NCBI RefSeq assembly: GCF_003060865.1
Contig: NZ_CP028918.1
Location: 1,538,001 to 1,602,000 of the forward strand
DNA length: 64,000 bases
Source of the DNA: Gemmobacter aquarius
GTDB taxonomy: Bacteria; Pseudomonadota; Alphaproteobacteria; Rhodobacterales; Rhodobacteraceae
Direction: 5' to 3'
In this document: positions 9,283 through 17,708 of the stretch, piece by piece
Numbering within the stretch: position 1 is the stretch's first letter
How the letters are laid out: each line of letters opens with the position of its first letter
Position numbers and translations under genes: made by a program
The notes under the pieces: model-generated
The model's database searches: none
What the model was told of the DNA's origin: nothing
The model's input: only the letters and a program-made list of their open reading frames with translations

Positions 9283-9740
9283 TAGCCGGCGCGGTTCTGG
9301 CCCTGTACGGGGGGGGCGCTGCGGCGTCCGGCCTTTGTTCGCCCGATCATGTCGATGTGCGCGGATCGGGCGGGGTTGCCCGGTTCAGCGTCGAGGTTGC
9401 AGACAGCGGCGCAGAGCGGGCGCAGGGGCTGATGTTTCGCAAAGAGATGGCCTCTATGGCGGGGATGCTGTTTGTCTATGACAGTCCCGGTCCGGTTGCC
9501 TTCTGGATGAAGAACACGTTGATCCCGCTGGATATGGTGTTTGCCGATTCCTCGGGGACGGTGACGCGCATCCATGAAAACGCAAAGCCCGGCAATCTGG
9601 TGCCGATTGACGGCGGCAAGGATGTGCAATTCGTGCTCGAAGTCAACGCAGGCATGACGCGCAAGCTGGGACTGACCGAAGGGGCGGTGCTGCGGCATAC
9701 CGCGATCGGGCAGGGATCGGCGGCATGGCCGTGCAAGTGA
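9252..9740 (+). CDS. DUF192 family exported protein
   Basis: 162 residues from the ATG at 9252, inside the 3' end of the cold-shock gene. An N-terminal signal-like segment (RGLIAGAVLALYGGGAAASG) precedes a DUF192 domain: AERAQGLMFRKEMASMAGML, PVAFWMKNTLIPLDMVFAD and VLEVNAG. The biochemical role of DUF192 is unknown. The overlap implies translational coupling to the cold-shock protein. Confidence 0.88.
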   Translation: MGSRYPKRGLIAGAVLALYGGGAAASGLCSPDHVDVRGSGGVARFSVEVADSGAERAQGLMFRKEMASMAGMLFVYDSPGPVAFWMKNTLIPLDMVFADSSGTVTRIHENAKPGNLVPIDGGKDVQFVLEVNAGMTRKLGLTEGAVLRHTAIGQGSAAWPCK

Positions 9741-9800
9741 TCTTGCGCGCGTCGATTTGGGTTGAAGTGCCGCGCCTGCCGGATTATGTCGGGCAACAGT

Positions 9801-9877
9801 CGGGGTGTAGCGCAGTCTGGTAGCGCATCTGCTTTGGGTGCAGAGGGTCGTGAGTTCGAATCCCACCGCCCCGACCA
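9801..9877 (+). tRNA. tRNA-Pro (anticodon TGG)
   Basis: 77 bases with encoded CCA. The acceptor arm CGGGGTG pairs with CGCCCCG, the anticodon stem CTGC/GCAG carries the loop TTTGGGT, and the T-arm has GTTCGAATC. The anticodon is TGG. Confidence 0.95.
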
Positions 9878-9901
9878 TTTTTTTCATGAACGATGCAAAG
9901 A

Positions 9902-10028
9902 CGGGGGCTTTCCGCCCCCACGGCGCGTTTAGCGGCTCCCCCGAGGATATTTGAGCGAATGTGAATGAAGCGGGGCTTTCCCCTTCATCCTTGCCGCAAA
10001 TACTCTCGGGGGGTAGGCCTGAAAGGCC
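9902..10028. repeat. Extragenic repeat with a GGATATTT core (copy 2, with an inverted partner)
   Basis: GGGGGCTTTCCGCCCCC is followed by CTCCCCCGAGGATATTTGAG and then an inverted partner containing CAAATACTCTCGGGGGG. It fills the space between tRNA-Pro and glnT and overlaps no gene. It is the same family as 6406-6450 and 19829-19890. Confidence 0.6.
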
Positions 10029-10052
10029 GAAGGGGGGCGGAAAGCCCCCCTT

Positions 10053-10073
10053 GGAATTTTCGCAGAAAATTCC
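10053..10073. repeat. 21-bp palindrome, A/T-rich arms with triloop centre
   Basis: Arms GGAATTTTC and GAAAATTCC are perfect complements around the centre GCA. It lies 9 bases beyond the glnT stop codon. The same palindrome family occurs at 19705-19729 (centre TGC) and 19791-19813 (centre GCC). On the glnT transcript it would form a hairpin just after the stop. Confidence 0.7.
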
Positions 10074-10081
10074 TGCGCTGG

Positions 10082-11389
10082 TCAGATATCGAACGTGTTT
10101 TCGTGTTCCCAGCGCGAGAAGTGGGCGACGAAGCTGTCCCATTCCTTGTGCTTGAGCTTGATGTAGGCCGACGAGAATTCCTCGCCCATCATGGCTTTCA
10201 GCGTCTTGTCCTTGTCGTATTCGCGCAGGGCGTCGAGCAGGTTCAGCGGCAGTTTCGGCGCGCCTTTGACGGTGTGGCCTTGGCTATACATGTCGATGTC
10301 GTAGCGGCGGCCCGGATCGGCGTTGGTGCGGACACCATCGAGGCCCGCGGCGATGATGACGGCTTGCAACAGGTAGGGGTTGGCCGCGCCATCGGGCAGG
10401 CGCAGTTCGAACCGGCCGGGGCCGGGGACCCGCACCATATGGGTGCGGTTGTTGCCGGTCCATGTCACGGTATTGGGGGCCCAAGTCGCGCCCGATGATG
10501 TGCGCGGCGCGTTTATGCGCTTGTAGCTGTTCACGGTCGGGTTGCAGATCGCCGCCAGCGCCGAGGCGTGTTTCATGATGCCGCCAAGGAAGCTGCGGCC
10601 ACGGTCCGACAGCGACAGTTCCTTGGACGGATCGGAGAAGGCGTTGGTCTTGCCGTCCATCGACCAGACCGAGATATGGGCGTGGCAGCCCGACCCCGTG
10701 AGGCCCTTGAAGGGTTTGGGCATGAAGGTCGCGCGGAAGCCATGCTTTTCCGAGATCGACTTGACCATGAATTTGAAGAAGCTGTGCTTGTCTGCGGTTT
10801 GCAGGGCGTCGTCGTATTTCCAGTTCATCTCGAACTGGCCGATCGCGTCTTCGTGGTCGTTCTGGTACGCCTCCCAGCCGAGTTCGAGCATGTAGTCGCA
10901 GATTTCCGAGATCACATCGTAGCGGCGCATGATCGCCTGCTGGTCATAGCAGGGCTTTTCTGCGGTGTCGTAGATGTCCGAGCAGGCATCGCCATCGGCG
11001 TTGAGGATGAAGAATTCGGGTTCCACCCCCGTCTTGACGCGCAGGCCTTCCTTGGCGGCTTCGTCCACCAGTTTTTCCAGCACGTTGCGTGGGGCCTGGG
11101 CGAGGCGCTTGCCCTCCATCACGCAGCGGGCTGCGACCCATGCGACTTCTTTCTTCCATGGCAGCTGGATGACCGAGGTGGGATCGGGAACCGCCATCAT
11201 GTCGGGGTGGGCGGGGGTCAGGTCAAGCCATGTGGCGAAACCTGCGAAACCGGCGCCATCCTCGGACATGTCGTTGATCGCCTGCGTGGGCACCAGTTTC
11301 GCCCGCTGGCCACCGAAGAGGTCGGTGTAGGAGATCATGAAGTATTTGACGCCCCGTTCGGCGGCCCAAGCGGCAAGATCGATTGCCAT
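10082..11389 (-). CDS. glnT: Type III glutamine synthetase-like protein (GlnT; possible gamma-glutamylamide ligase)
   Basis: 435 residues. It has the glutamine-synthetase fold: glutamate/metal site GVEPEFFIL, then EDAIGQFEMNW, GSGCHAHISVW, and the ATP/glutamate region NPTVNSYKRI and GNNRTHMVRVPGPGRFELR. Family members ligate glutamate to ammonia or to a small amine; the close relative GMAS makes gamma-glutamylmethylamide. As I remember, GMAS reads EDANGQFEMN at the second motif, so the Ile here favours the GlnT branch. It is the last gene of the glxB-glxC-glxD-glnT operon (63 bases after glxD), so its product or substrate should feed the GlxBCD enzyme. Substrate unresolved. Confidence 0.85.
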   Translation of the reverse strand: MAIDLAAWAAERGVKYFMISYTDLFGGQRAKLVPTQAINDMSEDGAGFAGFATWLDLTPAHPDMMAVPDPTSVIQLPWKKEVAWVAARCVMEGKRLAQAPRNVLEKLVDEAAKEGLRVKTGVEPEFFILNADGDACSDIYDTAEKPCYDQQAIMRRYDVISEICDYMLELGWEAYQNDHEDAIGQFEMNWKYDDALQTADKHSFFKFMVKSISEKHGFRATFMPKPFKGLTGSGCHAHISVWSMDGKTNAFSDPSKELSLSDRGRSFLGGIMKHASALAAICNPTVNSYKRINAPRTSSGATWAPNTVTWTGNNRTHMVRVPGPGRFELRLPDGAANPYLLQAVIIAAGLDGVRTNADPGRRYDIDMYSQGHTVKGAPKLPLNLLDALREYDKDKTLKAMMGEEFSSAYIKLKHKEWDSFVAHFSRWEHENTFDI

Positions 11390-11452
11390 AGTGAAAACTC
11401 CCTGTCCTGTCTTTGTGTCCGACTTTCGTGTCGGTGTATGTAACGTGTCGGG

Positions 11453-12778
11453 TCAGAAGCCGTTGCGGCCCGGTATCCAGCTGGTGCCTGCGAGCGGGAC
11501 GCCCGCCATTGCCGCGCCTTCGATGGTCAGGGCGCAGAGGTCTTCGGGCTCGAGGTTGTGCAGGTGGTTCTTGCCGCAGGCGCGCGCGATGGTTTGCGCT
11601 TCGAGGGTCATTACCTTGAGGTAGTTCTTCAGGCGGCGGCCGCCGAGGATGGGGTCGAAGCGGCTGTAAAGTTCGGGGTCCTGCGTCGTGATGCCCGCGG
11701 GATCTTTGCCTTCGTGCCAGTCGTCATAGGCGCCTGCGGTGGTGCCGAGTTTGTTGTATTCAGCCTCCAAGGCCGGGTCGTTGTCGCCAAGGGCGATCAG
11801 GGCTGCGGTGCCGATGGCGACGGCGTCTGCGCCGAGTGCCATGGCCTTTGCCACGTCAGCGCCCGAGCGGATGCCGCCCGAGACGATGAGTTGCACCTTG
11901 CGGTGCATGCCGAGGTCTTGCAGGGCTTTGACCGCAAGCGGGATGCAGGCGAGGATGGGCATGCCGACGTTTTCGATGAAGACATCCTGCGTGGCCGCCG
12001 TGCCGCCCTGCATGCCGTCGAGCACTACCACGTCAGCGCCGGCTTTGACGGCAAGGGCGGTGTCGTAATAGGGGCGTGCGCCGCCGATTTTCACGTAGAT
12101 CGGCTTTTCCCAATCGGTGATCTCGCGGATTTCGAGGATCTTGATTTCCAGATCGTCCGGGCCGGTCCAGTCGGGGTGGCGGCAGGCGGAGCGTTGGTCG
12201 ATGCCTTTGGGAAGGTTCCGCATCATGGCGACGCGGTCACTGATCTTCTGGCCCAGAAGCATGCCGCCGCCGCCGGGTTTTGCGCCTTGGCCCACGACCA
12301 CTTCGATGGCATCGGCGCGGCGCAAATCGTCTGGGTTCATGCCGTAGCGGCTGGGCAGGTATTGGTAGACGAGGGTTTTGGAATGGCCGCGTTCTTCTTC
12401 GGTCATGCCGCCATCGCCGGTGGTGGTCGATGTGCCAGCCGCCGATGCTCCACGGCCCAAAGCCTCTTTCGCGGGGCCGGAGAGGGCACCGAAGGACATG
12501 CCTGCGATGGTGACGGGGATGTCGAGGTGGATGGGTTTTTTGGCGTAGCGCGTGCCGAGCCAGACGTCTGTGGCGCATTTCTCGCGGTAGCCTTCGAGCG
12601 GGTAGCGGCTGATCGAGGCACCGAGGAACAGGAGGTCATCGAAATGCGGCAGCTTCCGCTTCGATCCGCCACCGCGGATGTCATAGATGCCTGTGGCTGC
12701 GGCGCGGCGGATTTCGGCGTTGACGTCGTTGTTGTAGGTCCACGACATCTTGGGCGGGGTATGGGGGAAATCGGTCAT
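11453..12778 (-). CDS. glxD: FMN-binding glutamate synthase-like subunit (GlxD / MgsC type)
   Basis: 441 residues, equivalent to the central FMN/Fe-S domain of glutamate synthase. Visible segments are GMSFGALSGPAKEALGRGA, TGDGGMTEEE, QGAKPGGGGMLLGQKISD, KIGGARPYYDTALAVKAGAD, VVLDGMQGGTAATQDVF, IVSGGIRSGADVAKAMALGA and a C-terminal region with clustered His, Cys and Asn. It is the synthase core of the three-subunit GlxBCD enzyme, which in methylamine users makes N-methylglutamate. It sits 14 bases after glxC. Confidence 0.88.
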   Translation of the reverse strand: MTDFPHTPPKMSWTYNNDVNAEIRRAAATGIYDIRGGGSKRKLPHFDDLLFLGASISRYPLEGYREKCATDVWLGTRYAKKPIHLDIPVTIAGMSFGALSGPAKEALGRGASAAGTSTTTGDGGMTEEERGHSKTLVYQYLPSRYGMNPDDLRRADAIEVVVGQGAKPGGGGMLLGQKISDRVAMMRNLPKGIDQRSACRHPDWTGPDDLEIKILEIREITDWEKPIYVKIGGARPYYDTALAVKAGADVVVLDGMQGGTAATQDVFIENVGMPILACIPLAVKALQDLGMHRKVQLIVSGGIRSGADVAKAMALGADAVAIGTAALIALGDNDPALEAEYNKLGTTAGAYDDWHEGKDPAGITTQDPELYSRFDPILGGRRLKNYLKVMTLEAQTIARACGKNHLHNLEPEDLCALTIEGAAMAGVPLAGTSWIPGRNGF

Positions 12779-12792
12779 TTGGAAATGTGCCC

Positions 12793-13482
12793 TTAGTACG
12801 ATGACGCGTTGTCGATATTGAATGTGTAGAGTTTGCGGGCCGAGCCGTAGCGCTTGAACTCTTCGGGTTTGGCCAGATGGTCGGCCTCGCCGCGCTTCAG
12901 AAGGTCGGCGAGGATCGCGATGTGTTCGGGGCGCATCTCTTTTTCGATGCAGTCGGCGCCGAGCGATTTGACCGAGCCGCGCACGAAAAGGCGGGCCTCG
13001 TAGAGCGAGTCGCCCAAGGCTTCGCCTGCGTCGCCAAGGACGACCATGTTGCCCGATTGTGCCATGAAGGCCGACATGTGGCCGATGTTGCCGTGCACGA
13101 CGATGTCGATGCCCTTCATCGAGATGCCGCAGCGTGACGATGCGTTGCCTTTGATCACCAGAAGGCCGCCGCGACCGGTGGCACCGGCGTATTGGCTGGC
13201 GTCACCGTCGATGATGACGGTGCCCGACATCATGTTTTCGGCCACACCCGGACCGGCCGAGCCTTTGACGCGGACGGTGGCCTGTTTGTTCATGCCCGCG
13301 CAGTAATAGCCGGTCGAGCCGCGCACGGTGACGTCGATGGGGGCATCGAGGCCGACGGCTATGGCGTGCGAGCCTTTGGGGTTGACGATTTCCCACGCGG
13401 TTTCGTTGGTCTGGCCGCGCAGGGCGTGAAGGGCCGAGTTCAGTTGGCGCAGGCCATGCGCTTCAAGGTCGAATGTCTGCAT
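12793..13482 (-). CDS. glxC: GXGXG-domain glutamate synthase-like subunit (GlxC / MgsB type)
   Basis: 229 residues from the ATG at 13482, 2 bases after the glxB stop; an in-frame extension upstream lies inside glxB. It is a right-handed beta-helix of repeated Gly-rich turns (GSTGYYCAGMNKQATVRVKG, GDASQYAGATGRGGLLVIKG, NIGHMSAFMAQSGNMVVLGD), corresponding to the C-terminal GXGXG domain of glutamate synthase. In the intact enzyme this domain is structural. Tight packing with glxB and glxD implies one complex. Confidence 0.87.
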   Translation of the reverse strand: MQTFDLEAHGLRQLNSALHALRGQTNETAWEIVNPKGSHAIAVGLDAPIDVTVRGSTGYYCAGMNKQATVRVKGSAGPGVAENMMSGTVIIDGDASQYAGATGRGGLLVIKGNASSRCGISMKGIDIVVHGNIGHMSAFMAQSGNMVVLGDAGEALGDSLYEARLFVRGSVKSLGADCIEKEMRPEHIAILADLLKRGEADHLAKPEEFKRYGSARKLYTFNIDNASSY

Positions 13483-13484
13483 AA

Positions 13485-14381
13485 TCAGCGTTCCCAGAAA
13501 TAGACGGTTGCCGGTTCCGGCTCCCACACGCGGGCGGATAAGATGCCCGGCAGGTTGACCATGGCGCGGTATTCCGAGCCGAAGGCGACATATTGGTCGG
13601 TTTCGGCCATGACGGCGGGTTTGCAGGCGATGGGGTCGCGGACCACGCCGAAGCCGTTTTTTGTACCGACGACGAAGGTAAAGAAACCGTCAAGGTCGGT
13701 GAGGGTGGCTTCCATCGCCTCGCCAAGCTTGGCGCCTTCTTGCAGTTTGTGGCTGATGAAGGCGGCGGCGACTTCGGTGTCGTTTTCGGTCTCGAACGTC
13801 ATGCCGGCCTGTTTCAGCACGCGGCGGACCGAGTTGTGGTTGGAAAGCGAGCCGTTGTGCACGAGGCACTGGTCGGAGCCGGTCGAGAACGGGTGCGCGC
13901 CCATCGTGGTGACGGCGGATTCGGTGGCCATGCGGGTGTGGCCAATGCCGTGGGTGCCGGACATGTGCGCGATATCGAAGCGGGCGGCGACGTCTTTGGG
14001 AAGGCCGACTTCCTTATAGATTTCAATGCCTTCTCCGGCGCTCATCACCTTGGCGTTCGGGCGCAGCGACCGCAGGGCGTGGCGGGCGGCGTCGAGCCGG
14101 TCATCGGGGAGTTCGAGGACCATGTGGGTGTCTTTGGCCGTGCCGGTGACTTTGGCGGCGATGGCTTTGCCGAGGTCGGCGGCCAGCGTTTCGAAATCGG
14201 CATCGGGGGTGGCCGATTGCACGGTGAGCTTGGCGCGGCCCTTTTCGGGGCGGCCATAGATCGCGATGCCCGCACTGTCGGGGCCGCGGTCGGTCATGGT
14301 GATCAGCATGTCAGTGAGCATCGCGCCGAGGTTCGGTTCGAGCTTTGGGTCTTTCAGGAACAGACCGACGATTCCGCACAT
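13485..14381 (-). CDS. glxB: Class II glutamine amidotransferase subunit (GlxB / MgsA type)
   Basis: 298 residues. Met-Cys at the N-terminus (MCGIVGLFLKD) leaves Cys2 as the N-terminal nucleophile of Ntn amidotransferases. DRGPDSAGIAIYG, HTRMATESAVT and HNGSLSNHNSVRR complete the glutaminase site. It hydrolyses an amide and passes ammonia, or in the Mgs variant the amine, to the synthase core. It is first in the operon; the 290 bases upstream are shared with the divergent permease operon. Confidence 0.9.
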   Translation of the reverse strand: MCGIVGLFLKDPKLEPNLGAMLTDMLITMTDRGPDSAGIAIYGRPEKGRAKLTVQSATPDADFETLAADLGKAIAAKVTGTAKDTHMVLELPDDRLDAARHALRSLRPNAKVMSAGEGIEIYKEVGLPKDVAARFDIAHMSGTHGIGHTRMATESAVTTMGAHPFSTGSDQCLVHNGSLSNHNSVRRVLKQAGMTFETENDTEVAAAFISHKLQEGAKLGEAMEATLTDLDGFFTFVVGTKNGFGVVRDPIACKPAVMAETDQYVAFGSEYRAMVNLPGILSARVWEPEPATVYFWER

Positions 14382-14671
14382 GGCGCAGGCTCCTTTGTTC
14401 GTCTCTGGGCGTCACGCTAGCAAACCTGATTTCGCGTTTCAACTGGGAAGAAACTTTTTTAACCACGGGTAAGCCGAAGCGGGCCTTAGGGCGAAGTTTT
14501 CATTTCGCAAGATTTTTAGGCAAAAGTTTTGACAGAAGGAAAGGGGTGTGTTTCCCTGAGGAAAATAAAGTTCACGCAGAGGGAAGGGCCGCCCAAAGGC
14601 ACACCCCGAGGAACACCCCCGCGCTTCGGCCCGACGCGGAGGGCAAAAGAAAGGGCCATAGGGAGGAAACT
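14382..14671. promoter_or_regulatory. Divergent control region between glxBCD-glnT and the permease operon
   Basis: 290 non-coding bases, clearly richer in A/T than the surroundings around 14440-14575. TTTTGACAG at about 14527 resembles a -35 element for the rightward operon but has no convincing -10 at standard spacing. No clear dyad was found. It is the obvious place for the GlxA or XRE-cupin regulators to act, but this is inferred only from position. Confidence 0.4.
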
Positions 14672-14962
14672 GTGAACGATCTGAATGCAAGGATAACGTC
14701 CATGCACCGGCGCGACGTCACTGTCGCCTGGGCTTTCATCGTCGGGCTATGGCTTGCGATGTTCTTCGTCGCCTATGCCACCTGGGGAATCGCCCCGAAC
14801 GGCGGGGCGCGTGTGCTTTTGCTGATCGCGGGGGGCACGGTGCTGGTCTTCAACACCGCCGCCATCATGGCGATGCTGGCGCATTACCGCGAGGACCGCG
14901 ATTTCATCTATGGGCTGGACATCAAGTTTCTTGATGAAGCCCGCGCCGCGAAGGGGAGATAG
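14672..14962 (+). CDS. Small two-helix membrane protein (first gene of permease operon)
   Basis: 96 residues from a GTG at 14672 preceded by GGGAGGAAAC, a strong ribosome site. Two membrane segments are predicted: VAWAFIVGLWLAMFFVAYAT and ARVLLLIAGGTVLVFNTAAI. The C-terminus is charged (HYREDRDFIYGLDIKFLDEA). I do not recognise the family. It is followed after 2 bases by another small membrane protein and is part of a four-gene run ending in an APC permease, so an accessory role in transport is plausible. Confidence 0.75.
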   Translation: MNDLNARITSMHRRDVTVAWAFIVGLWLAMFFVAYATWGIAPNGGARVLLLIAGGTVLVFNTAAIMAMLAHYREDRDFIYGLDIKFLDEARAAKGR

Positions 14963-14964
14963 CG

Positions 14965-15366
14965 ATGGCCCGTTACATTCCCCCGCCGCAGGGCAAGCTG
15001 GGGCAGGTGATCGACGTGATCGTGCTGCTTATCCTGTCGATCGGCGCGCTTTACATCCCGCTCTGGCTGGGTCTGGCCGGATCGAGCAAGGTTCCGGTGA
15101 CTGCGGATCAGCCGACATGGGAGAGCCTTGGGCAGAACCCGACGATGGTCGAACGCTGGCAACAGCTTGGCTTTGCCGATCCGGCGGCGGCGCATGACAT
15201 GATCACGGCGCGGTTCGACTATTCCTTTACCTGGGGCGCCATGGCGCTGATGGTCGTGGTGATCGTGGGGTATTTCTTCATGATGCTGCGCCTGTCGGAA
15301 CAGGAATACCGCGAGGTCATCGACGAGAAGTTCGGCGGTGAGAACATCAAGGGCAGGAGGATGTGA
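14965..15366 (+). CDS. Small membrane protein (second gene of permease operon)
   Basis: 133 residues with two membrane segments: VIDVIVLLILSIGALYIPLW near the N-terminus and WGAMALMVVVIVGYFFMMLR after residue 90. A soluble stretch of about 45 residues lies between them (TADQPTWESLGQNPTMVERW), probably periplasmic. The C-terminal tail is charged. Family not recognised. Spacing of 2 bases on each side indicates tight co-translation with its neighbours. Confidence 0.75.
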   Translation: MARYIPPPQGKLGQVIDVIVLLILSIGALYIPLWLGLAGSSKVPVTADQPTWESLGQNPTMVERWQQLGFADPAAAHDMITARFDYSFTWGAMALMVVVIVGYFFMMLRLSEQEYREVIDEKFGGENIKGRRM

Positions 15367-15368
15367 CC

Positions 15369-15542
15369 ATGTGGACGATGATCGAATACGTGGCATGGGC
15401 GCTGTCGGCGGTGTTTGCGCTGCACATGATCTATGACTGGTGGAAGACCGATACGACCTATTCCGAAGAGGTGCTGACATCCTCGCGCGAGGGCGAGATC
15501 GAGGCCATGACCGAGCAACACCAGATCGGGGGGCGGGGATGA
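15369..15542 (+). CDS. 57-residue single-helix membrane protein (third gene of permease operon)
   Basis: ATG at 15369; the stop overlaps the permease start as ATGA (15539-15542). One membrane helix (EYVAWALSAVFALHMIYDWW) is followed by an acidic tail containing SREGEIEAMTEQHQ. Too short for routine gene calling, but its position in the coupled array and its hydrophobic character support it. Family not recognised. Confidence 0.65.
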   Translation: MWTMIEYVAWALSAVFALHMIYDWWKTDTTYSEEVLTSSREGEIEAMTEQHQIGGRG

Positions 15543-16978
15543 GCGATTTCGACATCACATCAAAGACCATGGACGGGATCGCGTCACATGGCACCAAGGT
15601 GGGTCTGGCCCGCGTGCTGGGGCCTGCCCATGTCTGGGCGCTTGGCGTGGGGATCGTTCTGGTCGGCGAATACATGGGCTGGAACTTTGCGGTGGGCAAA
15701 GGCGGGGCTTACGCCGCGCTGGTGGCCTGCTGGTTCGCGGGGATCCTGTATTCCTGCGTGGCCATGATCGATTCGGAGGTGACATCGACGGTGGCGGCGG
15801 CGGGCGGGCAGTATACGCAGGCCAAGCATATCGTCGGGCCGTTGATGGCGTTCAACGTGGGGCTTTATCTGGTCTTTGCCTATACGATGCTCGAGGCGGG
15901 CAATGCGATTACGCTGGGCTATCTGATGTCGGTCGCCGCCGATATGACGGGGGCGACGGAAGCGTTGGACCAGCGGCCGTTCATCATTCTGGCGATCGTG
16001 TTTCTGGCATGGCTGAACTATCGGGGCGTGCTGGCCACGCTGAACTTCAACCTTGTGATCACCGCCTTTGCGTTCTGCGCCATTCTGGTGCTGTTCGTGG
16101 CTTCGGCCCCTTGGTCGGCGGATAGCCCGCTGGCCCATGCCGAGCTGATGTCGGGGCAGGCGGCTTTGCCCTATGGCTGGCTGGGGGTGCTGGCGGCGAT
16201 GCATTTCGGCTTGTGGTTCTATCTGGGGATCGAGGGCACGACGCAGGCGGCGGAAGAAGTGAGATCCCCGGCGCGGTCGCTGCCGTTCGGCACGCTTGCC
16301 GGGATCATGACGCTGCTGATTGCGGCGACGCTGACGTGGTATATCTGCGTGGGTTTCCTGCCGTGGGAATACCTGGGTGACGGTGTGAACGGGGCGGTGG
16401 CGCCGTTGTTCAGCGCGGCGCAGATGACCGGATCGAACGCGCTGATCATCGTGCTGGGCTTCGGGACGCTGTTTGCCACGCTGGCCTCGGCCAATGGCTG
16501 CATCAACGATGCCTCTAGGGCGTGGTTTTCGATGGGGCGCGACCATTACCTGCCGCAATGGTTCGGGGCGGTGCATCCGACGTATCGGACGCCCTATCGG
16601 TCGATCATCTTTCTGGTGCCGATTGCGCTGATTTTCGCGCTGGGGGCACCGCTCGATCAGGTGATCACCTTCTCGATCCTGTCGGGGCTGCTTGGTTACA
16701 CGTTCATGCCGATCAACATCATCCTGTTCCGGCGCAAATGGCCGCTCGATACGATCAAGCGCGGCTATGTGCATCCGTTCCACCCGATCCCGGCGCTGGT
16801 GCTGCTGGCGCTTTGTTCGATGACCTATTTCGCGGTGTTCCTCGGCTATGGGACGCAGCTTATCGCGATGGTCAGTTTCTATATCGTGGTGTCCTTGTGG
16901 TTCCACTTCTGGCGCTACCGCTTCGTGAAGCGGGCGGACCAGTTCACCATGCCCTGGCCGAAACCCAAGGGCTATTGA
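15539..16978 (+). CDS. APC superfamily amino acid/amine permease (ethanolamine permease-like)
   Basis: 479 residues with about 12 membrane segments. The APC-type first helix is GPAHVWALGVGIVLVGEYMG; GGQYTQAKHIVGPLMAFNVG, GIEGTTQAAEEVRSPARSLP and a conserved ASANGCINDASRAWFSMGRD follow. It most resembles ethanolamine/amine-type APC carriers. Embedded between glxBCD-glnT and the sox operon, it probably imports the cluster's amine or N-methylated substrate. Its translation is coupled to three small membrane proteins, and a strong terminator follows. Confidence 0.88.
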   Translation: MSDFDITSKTMDGIASHGTKVGLARVLGPAHVWALGVGIVLVGEYMGWNFAVGKGGAYAALVACWFAGILYSCVAMIDSEVTSTVAAAGGQYTQAKHIVGPLMAFNVGLYLVFAYTMLEAGNAITLGYLMSVAADMTGATEALDQRPFIILAIVFLAWLNYRGVLATLNFNLVITAFAFCAILVLFVASAPWSADSPLAHAELMSGQAALPYGWLGVLAAMHFGLWFYLGIEGTTQAAEEVRSPARSLPFGTLAGIMTLLIAATLTWYICVGFLPWEYLGDGVNGAVAPLFSAAQMTGSNALIIVLGFGTLFATLASANGCINDASRAWFSMGRDHYLPQWFGAVHPTYRTPYRSIIFLVPIALIFALGAPLDQVITFSILSGLLGYTFMPINIILFRRKWPLDTIKRGYVHPFHPIPALVLLALCSMTYFAVFLGYGTQLIAMVSFYIVVSLWFHFWRYRFVKRADQFTMPWPKPKGY

Positions 16979-16985
16979 CGATGCG

Positions 16986-17018
16986 TCCGGCCCGCCTGAA
17001 CGGCGGGCCGGAGTTTTT
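16986..17018 (+). terminator. Rho-independent terminator after the permease
   Basis: Perfect 11-bp stem TCCGGCCCGCC / GGCGGGCCGGA with a 5-base loop, followed by GTTTTT. It separates the permease operon from the next gene, whose start lies only 13 bases further on. Confidence 0.9.
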
Positions 17019-17030
17019 CGGGGGGTGCCG

Positions 17031-17708
17031 ATGCTGGCCGAAGCCATGGTTCTGCTTGTTCTGGCTGCCCTTGGCGGGGGGGTCGTCCTGCTGTCGTCGC
17101 GGCGGCGCAGGAGGGTGATGGCGCGGCGGGGGGCGTTGCTTGACGGGTGTTCGGGGCTGTTTTCGGACCGGCTGGTGAAGGTTTCGCCGCTGGGTTTTCC
17201 GCGCATGGCGGGAACGGCTGACGGGCTGCGCTGGGATGTGCAGCTGGTGCCCGATGCGCTGGGGGTGCGAAAGCTGCCCGCGCTGTGGCTGATGGTCAGC
17301 CTGCCCGCGCCGATGCCGGTGGCGGGGACGGTGCATCTGATGCTGCGGCCCACGGGGGGCGAGGGGTTTTCGCGGTTTCGCGATCTGCCCGATCAGGTGG
17401 CCTTGCCTGCGGGGTATCCCGCCGATGCGGCTTTGCGGACCGATGACGCGGGCGCGATGCCGGACCCTGCGCTGCTGCTGGTCGTGCTGGCGCTGGGGCA
17501 CGAGCGGGTGAAAGAGGTGATCGTCTCGCCCAAGGGGCTGCGCGTGACGCTGCTGGCGGATGAGGCGGACCGGAAGAATTACCTGATCATGCGCCAGACC
17601 GATCTGGGGCAGCATCCGGTCGATGCGAGGCTGCTGCGCGAGGCGATGGACCGCTTGCTGGCGCTGCGCGGGGCGTTGATGGACCAAACGACAAGGAAGA
17701 TCGCATGA
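17031..17708 (+). CDS. Membrane-anchored protein of unknown function
   Basis: 225 residues from the ATG at 17031 (GGGGG upstream); a GTG 6 bases earlier is also possible. One N-terminal helix (LAEAMVLLVLAALGGGVVLL) is followed by a strongly basic stretch (RRRRRVMARR), so the rest is likely cytoplasmic. No motif is recognised; the C-terminal part includes LVVLALGHERVKEVIVSPKG. It begins right after a terminator, so it needs its own promoter or read-through. Its stop overlaps the next start (ATGA). Confidence 0.75.
   Translation: MLAEAMVLLVLAALGGGVVLLSSRRRRRVMARRGALLDGCSGLFSDRLVKVSPLGFPRMAGTADGLRWDVQLVPDALGVRKLPALWLMVSLPAPMPVAGTVHLMLRPTGGEGFSRFRDLPDQVALPAGYPADAALRTDDAGAMPDPALLLVVLALGHERVKEVIVSPKGLRVTLLADEADRKNYLIMRQTDLGQHPVDARLLREAMDRLLALRGALMDQTTRKIA

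Noticed and set aside
15584..17353. Minus-strand frame of 589 codons opposite the APC permease
   Set aside because: Low-complexity Arg/His/Gln-rich antisense translation; the plus strand carries clear membrane-protein genes and a terminator.
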